A DNA stretch of 64,000 nt from Zygnema cylindricum (Eukaryota > Streptophyta > Zygnematophyceae > Zygnematales > Zygnemataceae): NCBI GenBank assembly GCA_037447655.1, contig JBBHKE010001006.1, positions 1 through 64,000 of the forward strand. The letters are read 5' to 3'. Under the pieces are notes generated by a model that searched no databases, had not been told where the DNA came from, and was given only the letters and a program-made list of their open reading frames with translations. Shown here in pieces: positions 11,013-21,388 of this stretch. How positions within the stretch are numbered: the stretch's first letter is position 1; each line of letters opens with the position of its first letter. The position numbers and the translations under genes are program-made.

Positions 11013-11239
11013 TTGTACACTGCGAATCGTAATTAGAGTAAAGAAAAAATTAGAGTAAAAACAGTAAAAAAATAATTAGAGATATGAACTCTAATTTGTG
11101 TGATAAAACTTTTTCAAAAAGAAAGTTTACTCTAACTTATCAATAACTCTAATTCGGGCGTAAATTTATGCGCTGAATATATCCACTGTAAATTAGGTAC
11201 AACTACAAAATCTGAAAAAACGTACAGTTTCACGTCATT

Positions 11240-11449
11240 ATGACGTTTTCATTACGCGGTTTGTTAAAACGGAGTTACATGAAAACGACCTTTACTAAAT
11301 CATTATTTGTACTTTTTTACTTAATAAAGTACATTTTTGCACGGTCAGACATCGACCTTACGCCACACTATTTAAAACGGCACTATATTAGAGTTATAAA
11401 CGCTCATTCCAAAAGTACCTTAAATACAGTAAAAAATATTTTAGAATAA
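11240..11449 (+). CDS. 69-codon ORF conserved in two element copies
   Basis: Frame beginning MTFSLRGLLKRSY, with a hydrophobic centre LFVLFYLIKYIFARSD and the end KSTLNTVKNILE. A frame of identical length and register is on the minus strand at 63750-63959 inside another copy of the same inverted-repeat element. Many of the differences between copies change amino acids, which argues against strong protein-level selection. I recognise no family. It is most simply a frame carried along with a recently amplified element; a small membrane-type peptide is a weaker alternative. Confidence 0.3.
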   Translation: MTFSLRGLLKRSYMKTTFTKSLFVLFYLIKYIFARSDIDLTPHYLKRHYIRVINAHSKSTLNTVKNILE

Positions 11450-11487
11450 TGTACTCTATTTATAGTGATACAGTTGAAATTTGGGGT

Positions 11488-12694
11488 TTAAAGGAAAAAA
11501 AAAAACCCATTTGTTGAGCTTACCTTTTATCTTTTTTTTTGTCGATTAAAAACGTATACGTGTTGTCACAGTGCTTTTTCAATACATGGTTTAATGAAGG
11601 CAACTTATTAATCGATTGGTTAAATTACGTTTTTATTCCGCAATTTCTGTAAACTGAATATTCTTATATAATGCGATTGAAATAATGAATATTATCGCTC
11701 TCTCATATCTATAATTCTAATTAGTCGATTTCACCACTCCCCCTAGAGTTGTGAGTGTTGTCCGTATTTGTACCACAATAGTCTCTCCAAAAATTGATTT
11801 TCCACGTTTTGGTTTCCTTCAATTGTCGTTTTGTTTTATGTTGGGTTTAGTGTTAACTAATTCAACAAGAGGGACTCCAAATTATTGCTTCACTCATTAA
11901 CGCTTTATCATCCTCAATTTTTTCTTCCTTTGTGAAGAAGTTATTCAGCTTCTTTACTACATTGTGTATTGTATTCGTGTTTATTTTCTCCAATGTTGTA
12001 TTACCGTTAATAATGACAATTCGTTAGGCCATATGAGTGACAAAAAGTCTCAATGATTGATATAATATCTTACAATATCCATAATTGCGAAGTATGATGT
12101 GATTTTAGCAACTATTTCAGTTGTAACGTTGCAAGTTCAGAAACCGAACTATGTTGTGTTATGTTGTGTTGTGTTATGTGTTATATGTTACTTATTAACC
12201 AGTTTGGTACCCGTCGATTGCTTTTAAAATAGTGTTCGCATTAAAGAGCTGACAACTTCTTGGGATTAAGATACAAGTTTGGCTGAGAGTATTCGTAGGG
12301 CACGTTTTTATTATTTCCACTCGTTAATCCCATACTTGTTTCTTACAATTGAAAAAATTCCATCTTCTGATTACAGTCGATATTTGAGCAGTTTTAGGAT
12401 TTTCAACATAAATCTCATGACCCTCCTCTTATAGCTTATCAACGTTTCGCCAATTGACAAGACCTTGTCACCTTATATGACTATGGTTATTTCTTGATAG
12501 AAAGCATCACGATTTCCGTTTGAAAATATTTTTTCATAGAAAGCATCATGACTCCCATTTGAAGTTATTCTTGCACGGAAAGCATCACTTTTTCCCTTTA
12601 AAGTTAATTTTGCATAGAAAACCTCACGGTTTCCGTTTGAAGTTACTTTTGCATAGAAAGCAACACGACCATTTTCAAGCTATTTTTGCATAGA
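11488..12694. mobile_element. Insertion of about 1.2 kb inside the inverted-repeat element
   Basis: Inferred by comparing the host element with its uninterrupted copy at 63668-64000. The insert has no frame worth noting and contains a TTATGTTGTG-type simple repeat near 12150. It ends in five tandem units of about 39 bp. No target duplication or recognisable termini were found, so its class is unknown. Confidence 0.5.
12497..12694. repeat. 39-bp tandem repeat, about 5 copies
   Basis: Units begin ATAGAAAGCATCACGATTTC and end near TTTTTGC, with substitutions between copies and one unit starting ACGGAAAGCATC. The array ends exactly where the host element resumes. Confidence 0.8.
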
Positions 12695-12739
12695 ACGGAA
12701 TTAGCGTACATAACTCTAATTACGATTCGCGGTGTAGTG

Positions 12740-13604
12740 TGAAAGGGCCGTGATACGAGGATCCAGCGTACCGTACGGCATCGAAACATATACTATGCCG
12801 TACATATACTGCATTGCGATTGGACCGCGACTAGTGGCGAAATCGTGAATTCGTTATGTAACGTGGTCCACCTTGAAAAAACCTAAAAGAGTAAAAGTAC
12901 GAAAGCGACCAAGAAAATGGAAGTTTTGCCTGCTGTGATTTGTACTTTCTCTTGTCGCTGGACCGTAGACGTGTCGAATCATTAATGGAGAAATATCCAT
13001 CAGAGCATATGTTTGTATTTTATTTTTAATGTTACCGTGTCGTATTTGTTAACTTTTAGGAAAAACGTCACAAAATTTGCATATTTTTTTGGCTGGACGC
13101 TTTACATTTAGGGTAAAGACAGCGCAACGCATTGAGATATGTTTCGATGGAAATTTTCCCTTCAGGAAAATCTTGCGGACAAACGAAAACTTTTGAAAAC
13201 GAAACTCCAGGCTGTGCGTAACTTTTTTAAGATAGAAGGATATTTTGTGACGGCCGTCGGGTCTTCCCGTCAGTTTTTACAAAGTCTGTGAAAACATTGA
13301 CGGCGTTCGACGCGACTGTTTGGCCCTTGAAGGGCTCTCCGCTAGTGGACATCTGCCACAATCGTTTCTTTCCGCAAGATAGAAAATTATCTCGCACTCT
13401 TGGCGCTCTCAGAAGCGAGTGGACCAATCATGTGCAGTTTTCAACTACCGGAGGGTACGACTTCCAGAAGGGTTTGGGCGAATCGTATGAAAGCTAAGCG
13501 TATGGTCCAATTAGAGTCGCCAATATTTTGGAACGAGAATATTCGCGAAGAGTCGCCGGCGGAAATCTCAACTGCTAACTCGTAAAAGGTGTCGTCTTTT
13601 GAAA
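12740..13604. other. Unassigned sequence
   Basis: No recognisable gene. A short stretch near 12770-12840 (CCGTACATATACTGCATTGCG) weakly recalls the Copia LTR at 3770. Two overlapping small plus-strand frames at 13288-13585 show no family motif. Confidence 0.3.
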
Positions 13605-14721
13605 TACTACCCCGCGCATCGTTATTAGTGTTATTAACTCTAATTTGGGTTATTAAAATCTTGATTTTTTCCGCAATTGGTATACATGATTTTCGAAATT
13701 AAATTAGCAACGCTATTTAAGGACGTGGACCATAATCTGCCACGTTTCTGGCACTAAATTAGAATCAATAACAATATATATTTTTTTACGCTATTTAAAC
13801 TTTGACACTAATAACTAGTGTTGTGTATCGGTAAGGATTTGCCGATAACCGATATGGGCCTTTTTTCGAGTATCCGATAATCGATATATTGGTACGATAT
13901 ATCGACATCGGCCTTATCGCCGATAAGTATCCGATAACATCGGGTACTTATCGGCGATAATGCCGATAACGATATTTATTGGCGATAACTGTACGGACTG
14001 TACAGGTAAATGTACGGTCTGTACACTCAACTGTACGTCATATTCTCCGGACGTGTACAAGCATAGAAAGTACCGTAGCCGCCATGAAATCTGTACGATT
14101 TTGATACGGATCCAGTAAAAACGATGTACCTTTCACATCCGACGCCATGGCTTTGTCGATCCACTGGGGACCTGCCACGTGTCAATCTGTCGGCTTTTTT
14201 GGCAAAAGCTGCCAAAAGAGCCATTCCGGGATGCCGGCGCTCACGCTGGCCCGTCCGTTCGTGTTTTCCCATTCCAATTCGTCCGTTCGATTTCGGCGAC
14301 GCGCAGAATGTTATTTTGCGTCCGTTGCACTTTTGTGTCAGCCGTCCTTTTCCAGTTCCATGTTCACCAGGTTTTTAGTAAATTTCCGTACGTCGCCGTA
14401 AAGTTTTCGTCCAGTTAACCATCCAACGTTTATGTGCCGCGTTTACCGTAATAAATCGCAGTTAAACTGTAACGGAACAGATTTCTATACGTGGCATGCC
14501 ACGCTATATAAAGTCTATAAAATAATACAGTATGTTATAAAGTACTATTGTATGCATACTATATTTTTTTTTAAGTTATCGCCGATATGGAATTTGTTGG
14601 TCCCAGACCGATATATCGGAACCTCTGACCGTTCGATAACCGATAACTATCGGTATCGGTGTTATCGCGATAAGTTTTTTACCGATACACAACACTACTA
14701 ATAACGATGCGCGGTGTAGTA
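13605..14721. mobile_element. Inverted-repeat element (CACTACACCGCG family) split by a hAT
   Basis: Ends TACTACCCCGCGCATCGTTA and the complementary TAACGATGCGCGGTGTAGTA. After removing the nested element at 13816-14697 the remainder is about 230 bp. It shares AAGGACGTGGACCATAATC and the following CTGCCACGT with the copy at 34231-34439. It has no coding capacity. Confidence 0.85.
13816..14697. mobile_element. Non-autonomous hAT element, 882 bp, with 8-bp target duplication
   Basis: The termini TAGTGTTGTGTATCGGTAA and TTACCGATACACAACACTA (16-20 bp) are inverted repeats, and the flanks CTAATAAC (13808-13815 and 14698-14705) form a perfect 8-bp duplication, as expected for the hAT superfamily. 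The ends are packed with iterated CGATAAC/GTTATCG motifs. A second, inverted copy lies at 15408-16191. There is no transposase. It inserted into the older element at 13605-14721. Confidence 0.93.
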
Positions 14722-14762
14722 AATCAACGCCCGTTACACTGGCATGGACCGTGTCCTGTTTT

Positions 14763-14905
14763 ATCATGCCCTTTTATCATGCCCGTTTATCATGCCCGTT
14801 TATCATGCCCGTTTATCATGCCCGTTAATCATGCCCGTTAATCATGCCCGTTAATCATGCCCGTTTATCATGCCCGTTTATCATGCCCGTTTATAATGCC
14901 CGTTA
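14763..14905. repeat. 13-bp tandem array, 11 copies
   Basis: Unit ATCATGCCCGTTT, with the variant ATCATGCCCGTTA in copies 5-7 and one ATAATGCCC copy at the end. The array is bracketed by two near-identical 31-bp segments, CCCGTTACAC then GCATGGACCGTGTCCTGTT (14730-14760 and 14899-14929). Confidence 0.95.
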
Positions 14906-15190
14906 CACGCGCATGGACCGTGTCCTGTTACGGATTTTTGTAGACGCGACCAAATCAACACAACGATTGACGGAAAATCGATCAAATATTTACGACACGA
15001 AATCGTACTTGTTGAAAAGGACGGCTAGCTTCTGAACTGCCAACATCCTATAATCGCACGGTCACGAATGAACGATTGACGGCTGAAGACTCTTTAGTGA
15101 TCGTGGCGACTTTCATCTTTATTCATTAACAAGATCGAGCAGCCAAGATCTCACGGTCAAGAACAATTGCCGAGGGAGTACTTTGAAAGT

Positions 15191-15323
15191 TACCCGTTTG
15201 CTGACGCTAGCAAAGAGACAAAGCTACTCGTTTGCTGACGTAGGCCGAGGGCAATGCTACCCGTTCACTAACGTGGGCCGAGAGGCAACGTTGCCCGTTT
15301 GTTGACTTCAGCCGGGGGACAAG
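15191..15323. repeat. 33-34-bp imperfect tandem repeat, 4 copies
   Basis: Each unit starts CCCGTTTGCTGACG or a variant and contains GGCCGAG followed by GGCAA. The copies are well diverged. The rest of 14930-15407 holds nothing else I can assign. Confidence 0.75.
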
Positions 15324-15407
15324 CCATTTATGGGTGCAGACGGACGGAAAGTGGGCCTATTTAAGTATTTATAGTTTTCTTACGGACGACCAAAGGTCTA
15401 TAATTTG

Positions 15408-16191
15408 TAGTGTTGTGTATCGGTAAAAAATTTATCGCGATAACACCGATACCGATAGTTATCGGTTATCGAACGGTCAGAGGTCCCGATATATCGGTCC
15501 GAGACCAACAAATTCCTTGTCGGCGATAACTTAAAAAATTATAGTATACATACAGTAGTACTTTATAATATACTGTATTATATTATTGACTTTATATAGC
15601 GTGGTATGCCACGTGTAAGAATTTGTTCCGACGCTGCTTAACTGAAATTTATTACGGATAGCGCGACACATAAACGTTCACAAATTTAATATAATAGTTT
15701 ATAGTTCTAAAACTATAGTACCGAAAAGAAAAAAAAAATACATTGTAAATTTGTAAAATCAAACTTTTTAGAAAACCAGACGAACATACGAACAAAGCAG
15801 ACAAACAAATCTGTCAGACTGCCGCCATTAACTGCCATTAATAACAGTCAAAAGGACATTTTCAAAGGGGTATCCAAGTAAAACCCCCTTAAATTAGAAA
15901 TAATGAAGGAAGCATCGCGATTTTTTACAGAAATCGGGGGGAAGGGGGCCCGCGACGCGTCCAAGGAATAACACGTACAGTTGAGTGTACTGGCCGTACA
16001 TTTCTATCTACGGTCCGTACAGATATCGCCGATAGTTATCAATATCGGCGTTATCGCCGATAATAACCGATAAATATAAGGTATTGGCGATAACACCGAT
16101 AACAATGTATCATACCAATATATCGATTATCGGCTACCGGAAAAAAGGCCCATATCGGTTATCGCCAAATCCTTACCGATACACAACACTA
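15408..16191. mobile_element. Non-autonomous hAT element, second copy (inverted)
   Basis: Begins TAGTGTTGTGTATCGGTAA and ends TTACCGATACACAACACTA. Its left end corresponds to the right end of the 13816-14697 copy (shared AACGGTCAGAGGT and CGATATATCGG), so it lies in the opposite orientation. The flanks ATAATTTG and CAAAATAG do not match, so the target duplication has decayed or was lost. No coding region. Confidence 0.88.
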
Positions 16192-16204
16192 CAAAATAGG
16201 GATA

Positions 16205-17165
16205 TGTTGATGTATCCCCAAGACTTTGTTAAAAAGAACAATGGTAAACCATCAGATTCCATGGGTACAAAAGGGGGCAGACTGACCAATACTGAAAAAC
16301 TCTAGGTGGTAGGAAGCAAGCAAAATGGCAATGCAAGGCGAAAGAAACGAACACAAAAAAAATGAAGGTAAAACAAAGACACCCAAAGAAAGAATAACCT
16401 CCAGAGAAAGACACAACAATGTTGAAATCAACACTACCCTGTCGAACCTCAACGTGACTAAAAATTTATGAAAAAAAAAGCCCAAGAGAGCACGTTGAGG
16501 GAGTTTTGAAACACAACAAGGATCTATAACGGCAATAGCCAATTGAAGGAGGATTGAAATTCGCACTCAATGTAAAGCCATAAATAAAAGTTAACGATAC
16601 AAAGTAACGATCGAACCAAGAGGGCTCCTAAGTCCTTGACGCTCGAACGAGCGCCAATAACCCAAAAGAAAACAACTAAAAATCTCGACCCCTTTCAAAA
16701 TAAAGTCGTCCATAACATCGCGGTGGGCATAATCACGCTCCTTCTTAGTCATGTGACAGGTGGCCACTCCATGTCCAGCCACTTGATTAATGTATACGAG
16801 GTAGGGTCCGCCAAAACAATGACACTAGATATGCAACGTGCACCATCAAGTATTACAATATCGATCCAATGCGAAAGAATAATATGGGAAAAACCCCGAA
16901 GAATAAAATAACACCCCTCAGAAGCGATAATCGAAATGGTGTCGTGAAGAGTGCTTTGCGCCTAAATTAATTTTCCCTCGTGGATGCCATCGGGCTCAAG
17001 GACATGATCACACGAGCAAACATGAGATTCAAGCAAAGGTGGATGAGTGAGGCCAAGCTGAAACCTTAGGGTCATGGCGAATTACACAGGCATGAAACGT
17101 AGAGTGGATAAAATAGGTCCACCTAATAGCCTAGCTCTAGAACCAGGCCCACCACGAGAGAGCCA
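16205..17165 (-). pseudogene. LINE ORF2 C-terminal fragment and 3' region
   Basis: Read on the minus strand: a SRGGPGSRARLL block near 17150, then LTHPPLLESHVCSCDHVLEP with the downstream GIH (cysteine/histidine segment) near 17030, then KKERDYAHRDVMDDFI near 16720. These follow the order found after the reverse transcriptase domain in plant LINEs. Stops and frameshifts are frequent. The 3' part (16205-16400) reappears inside the plus-strand copy at 18045. There is no RT domain, so it is a 5'-truncated dead copy. Confidence 0.7.
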
Positions 17166-17819
17166 GCTCGGTTCTACTGGCGATGACATCCTGATCAAAA
17201 ATGGATTCCAAGACATGTGCAACTGATTTCGTAATATTATTGACTGTCCATATGTTGTATTACTAATATCATTTTAATCCTTTATCTTACTATGACATCA
17301 TACGGTTCAACTACATTTAACAATTAAACAAGGTATTTTCACTTCAATACATCAACACACAAAATAGACGTTGTTGACCGTTAACACCAAAATTGCAATA
17401 AATAGAAAATAACAAATCATTGGGAAAGTTCTGACATTATTATGGAACTAAATGGTACAACAATAACATCAATGCCTGAATTATTACCTTAGGAACCACC
17501 GCAAAATCCGAGCCTGTTTACAACTTTCTTTTATATTGTAAATAACCTTGTAAAACATCAATAACTCATTATACATTTCTATACATATAACCTCCATCAT
17601 CATCACAATCACCATCATCACCATGATTATTACATCACCGACAGGCATCCCTTCGTGTCTCTTTAGGAGGTTTCAATTTACTATCAATGTAAGTTCGGCT
17701 CCTACTACCTATTTGAAAAAGGCACCTTATTGCCTACAATTTCGCTTTTTGGCTGGGGACACTCTCGTTCTCGCTACCGTTGTCCCTCGTATTTCCGACG
17801 GTGCATTTACACGTGATAT
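17166..17819. other. Unassigned AT-rich spacer between LINE fragments
   Basis: Nothing recognisable apart from short CATCATCACAATCACCATCATC runs near 17595. A plus-strand frame from 17623 runs into the LINE remnant in a different register from the LINE protein. Confidence 0.35.
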
Positions 17820-19240
17820 TCTATTCCTACAATTGCTTTATAAGATATGGCGGGTTTTTCCATCCTGGTTACGAAATCCGTTCCTCGTGTTCAAGAATTA
17901 TTTTTTGATCAGGTTATCACCGCCATTAAAACTGAGCTTCTTTAGGCGCTTCCCTTTGATACTCCGTGTGCACGCTTTCTCCCTTGTGGTGAACTTCGTT
18001 TTGGAGCCTAGCTATTAGCTACACCTATTTCATCCATAGTGGGGGGGCGACTTTATTAAAAAGCGCGATGGTAAACCATCTGAGTCCATAGGAACAAAAT
18101 GAAGTAGCATTTCTAAAACTGAAAGAACCACATGAGAAGGGAACAAACAAAAAGGAAAATCAAGGCAAAACAAACGAAATTACGAAAGGATGGCAAGGAA
18201 ATCGAAAATACCCAAAAAAGCAAAACCCAGCAAGCAAAACATCAAAGGAAAAATCTAACACGTAAGAAAAAAAAAAAAAAGGACCCATGCCTTCCCGATT
18301 TACCACCGCCCTCAAGTTCCGACTTCCCTCATCCACCTTTGGTTGGATCTCTTGTTTGCTCATGTGACGGTGTCTTTGAGCCAATGGCGTCCATTTGCTT
18401 CGTTGCTCCCACGAGCGCGAGTTGATTCAGGCGCACGACACTCTTGGCGACACTATTTCGACTATCACATCTGAGGCGAATATTCTGTTTGTCGGGTGGT
18501 TTCACATATATTCTTTTGCGTCAGATTGATGTTGTACTACTCAATGGTACACGTCATCGGCCATTGTCATTGTTCAAGCGACTCGAAATGTTGGAAAGGC
18601 AGCCGGTGACGCGGCTAGGACGAAGGAGCGTGATTATGCACACCGAGATCCTATGGATGACTTTATTCCATTGGTGGTGGAAACATTTGGGTCTTTGGGT
18701 GCTGCTTTGGAAAGGTTTCTTTGTATTGGTGGTCAAAGCTTGTTGGAGCGACTAGGACTTGAGAGCCCTCTAGCTTCGGCTCTTATTTTTTACTGTCAAC
18801 GTTTTTCTGTGGCTTCTATCCTCCTTCGATCGGCCATTGGGGTTATGGATCATCGGCATGTACTGGAACTCCCTCAACGTGCTCCCTAGGGTTTGGGAAA
18901 TTGACGAGGTTGCTTTTCGTAGCTTTCTAGTCATGCCGAGGTTTGGTTGGGTTGTGTTGGTGTAAGAAAGGGTCATTTGCCTTGGCCATACATCGACCAC
19001 TCCACTCAGTACTGCCTCATAAATCTCTTTCGCTCAGCATCGGTCGTCGATGCTAGTTCCTTTTCGATCCGGTGTCTTGGTTTCGAACATCGCTCGATTT
19101 CCCTGTATTTCCGACTTCCTGGGTACGAACCCGAGACACTGCCTATCACCCTTTTTTGGCCCTTAGATTTGACTGAGAAGGACAAAGGAAACCAAAAAAC
19201 TGAAAAAACACAAAAAAAATAAGAAAGAACACAAAAGACA
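17820..19240 (+). pseudogene. LINE ORF2 C-terminal fragment, plus strand
   Basis: Motifs in order are VTKSVPRVQELFFDQVITAI near 17865, ARFLPCGELRFGA near 17970, LVGSLVCSCDGVFEP near 18340 with the HLLRCSHE segment, and TKERDYAHRDPMDDFI near 18625. A segment ending LPQRAP stops near 18888. These match the region downstream of RT in plant LINEs and align with the minus-strand fragment at 16205-17165. Several frameshifts and an inserted piece at 18045-18285 break it. Confidence 0.72.
18045..18285 (-). repeat. Inverted 3' fragment of the same LINE family inside the LINE
   Basis: GACTTTATTAAAAAGCGCGA with GGTAAACCATCTGAGTCCAT matches 16223-16260 (GACTTTGTTAAAAAGAACAA, GGTAAACCATCAGATTCCAT). It interrupts the plus-strand LINE between its FGA and PPLVGSL blocks. 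It ends in an A-rich stretch near 18270-18282. Confidence 0.6.
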
Positions 19241-19288
19241 TAAAAAAGAACACAAAAAGGGAGAAGATCACAAATAACTCATCCGGTT

Positions 19289-19298
19289 NNNNNNNNNN
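19289..19298. other. Assembly gap (10 N)
   Basis: A run of ten N. Contiguity across this point, and the true distance, are not established by the sequence. Confidence 1.
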
Positions 19299-21388
19299 AA
19301 CACACATATATATACTATCTGATTATATGTACTATAAGATTGTTGGCTATTGTGGCTTTTTTTTTTTTTTAGGAAGCTGAGTTTGTCAATGTCACACTTC
19401 TTTCAGTCCAGTTTGTATTCTTTAGTGTTGTATATCTAGCGAACTCGCAGTTGATATATCGTGGGATCAGTAAATCGTGAGATCAATAAATGGTGATATC
19501 GTTATGTCTAGGAATTTGATCTTTGTCTAGTTTGTTGGTAGATATTGGTTTCAAGATAACTGGCTGTTAATTGACCAATAAACGTTTGGTATTTGGTACA
19601 AGTTTGTAACAAACAGAAAAGGAACCTCGTCAAATATTGACAAACACTTGATTAGCCGGAAATTTTAGGCGAGAAACCTGTATAATATAAATCTTAAGTA
19701 AAGGCAATCATAATTTCATCATTTCCTACAAACGAATATTTGAATACAAAAACTCGTTAAAGTTATACTGAGAACTGTTTACACATCCACGGCTTGGGAA
19801 CCAAAATTTTTGGTCACTACAGATATTGATAAGATGACCATTATTGTGTGTCTATTTTACCTACATTTGGCCTGTATTCCACTCCTGTGCTCAGATGGAG
19901 GGTTAAATTCTGATATTTGTCAAAAATACGCAAGGTGAGAAACTAAAATGTCTGTAGTTATTTAAGAAAGTAGGGCCAATAAGTTGAGCCTGTATCTTTT
20001 AAACAAGAAGGAAAAGTTTTAATCTATTGATATGTACACTTAAAGAATTTCTTGAGTACCAATTACGTACATATTTATAACATAGTCGATATTTTGGAAC
20101 ATTGATCGAGTTGTTTATGATTGTTGTTGACAATAAAAAAATGTCATTTGTCATTGCAAAGTCTCATTACATTTCGAGGAGGATGTATGCTTTGGTTAAG
20201 TTAATAAAAAGCCCTTATCATTGATAAAAAGCCCAGTTGATAACATAATTTTCATTTTGGTCATTGTGATAAAAAAAAATCTCCTCCTCATTTTAGCAAT
20301 AAATTTGAACATACCACATTCTCCCAGAAATGCAGAAATTTCGGGCAGCTTAAAACCTTCCGCTGTACTTCACACAATACAGAAATTTCAGCATACATAA
20401 GTTATCTACACCTATTTGAAATTTTATAAATCCAATGAAACAAAAGAAAAGATAAAAAAAAAAAATAATAATAAATAAATAAATAAATAAAAGGGAAAAA
20501 AAAAAAGCAGAAAAACAGAAAAACGGAAAAACAAGAAAATAACAAAAAAAAATCATTTCGACATGAATATGCCATCATCTGCCCGAAGGGTAAATAAGTG
20601 GACCCTTTTTGGACAACCTCGCCATAATATTTTTTTTAAGGCGTTCCAAAAATTGAAGTTTCCAAACATAAAAAATCATCCACCACTAAATTTTTTTGGT
20701 AAAATTGAAAAAAACTTTACAAAATCAAATAGAACTCCAAAATATACAATGGGACTATCTTTTGTTGGAAACTTCCGTACATGGTTCCTATTATTGTTGG
20801 GAACTTATTTTGTACTAAAAGTAGAAAGAGGAGGAAATAGAAAAAGAAAAATGAAGTGAATGACGATTTTGACCTAGAAAACGTTTATTTTATACATTAT
20901 ACAACAATGTGATTATGTATAAAATGTATAAAATGAATTGTATTTTCTACTCTTGAGCATGTTGGAGTCTACTAGAGTAAGGTTTTCCCATTTATCGATT
21001 TAGAAACAAAAAAAGGGTTACAATCTAGTCGTACTTTGCGTTGTGACATCTACGGCTCTTACTCTAAAAAAGTTTTTAAAGTTTGGAAAGAAACTCTAAA
21101 AAGTTGTAAAGTTTGAAAAACTCTAAAGGTTTGTTGATGATTGGAAAAAAAGCAATAAGCCCGGAAAATTGGAGCAAACTTCCTCCCCCTTCCCCTTCCC
21201 CCCCAATTGATCCACCCTCCCAAAACTCTTCTCTCTCCTGCTCTTTCCTCTCTCTCTATCCATTTTGTCGAGTATCTCAATTTTGGCTCTCTATCTCTTT
21301 CTCTCTCTCCGTTGTTGGGGTAAATTTTTTCTTGATCTCCGTACCCCAAGAAATTTTGGCTATAGACATCCATTCTGAGATCTCAAAC
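19299..21388. other. AT-rich spacer with no convincing gene
   Basis: Apart from the candidate exon at 19834, nothing here is supported. A 98-codon plus-strand frame at 20563-20859 is Lys/Phe/Asn-rich, as expected by chance in AT-rich DNA. Poly-A and TAAA runs lie at 20455-20510. Confidence 0.4.
19834..19934 (+). CDS. Candidate first exon encoding a secretory signal
   Basis: ATG at 19834 opens MTIIVCLFYLHLACIPLLCS, a good hydrophobic signal-peptide profile, followed by DGGLNSDICQKYAR and a GTGAG donor at 19935. The first exons of secreted plant LRR and cysteine-rich proteins look like this. No matching second exon was identified downstream, and the CLC exons at 22-23 kb are on the other strand. 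It is therefore an isolated candidate. Confidence 0.25.

Larger units (their letters stand above)
11013..12739. mobile_element. Inverted-repeat element (CACTACACCGCG family), long form with insertion
   Basis: The left end TACACTGCGAATCGTAATTA and the right end TAATTACGATTCGCGGTGTA are inverted repeats of each other. The element body from about 11210 to 11487 is collinear with the minus strand of 63710-63990, including the 69-codon frame at 11240. The second copy runs straight from AATTTGGGGT into ACGGAATTAG, whereas here about 1.2 kb (11488-12694) intervenes, so this copy has been split by an insertion. Confidence 0.7.

Noticed and set aside
12497-12739. Helitron 3' end at the 39-bp array
   Set aside because: No CTRR end with preceding hairpin and no TC start at 11488.
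17623-18018. 131-codon plus-strand frame as a novel gene
   Set aside because: A different register of the same stretch encodes recognisable LINE C-terminal motifs, so the frame is a shadow.
20563-20859. 98-codon Lys/Phe-rich frame
   Set aside because: AT-rich chance frame with no splice context or motif.
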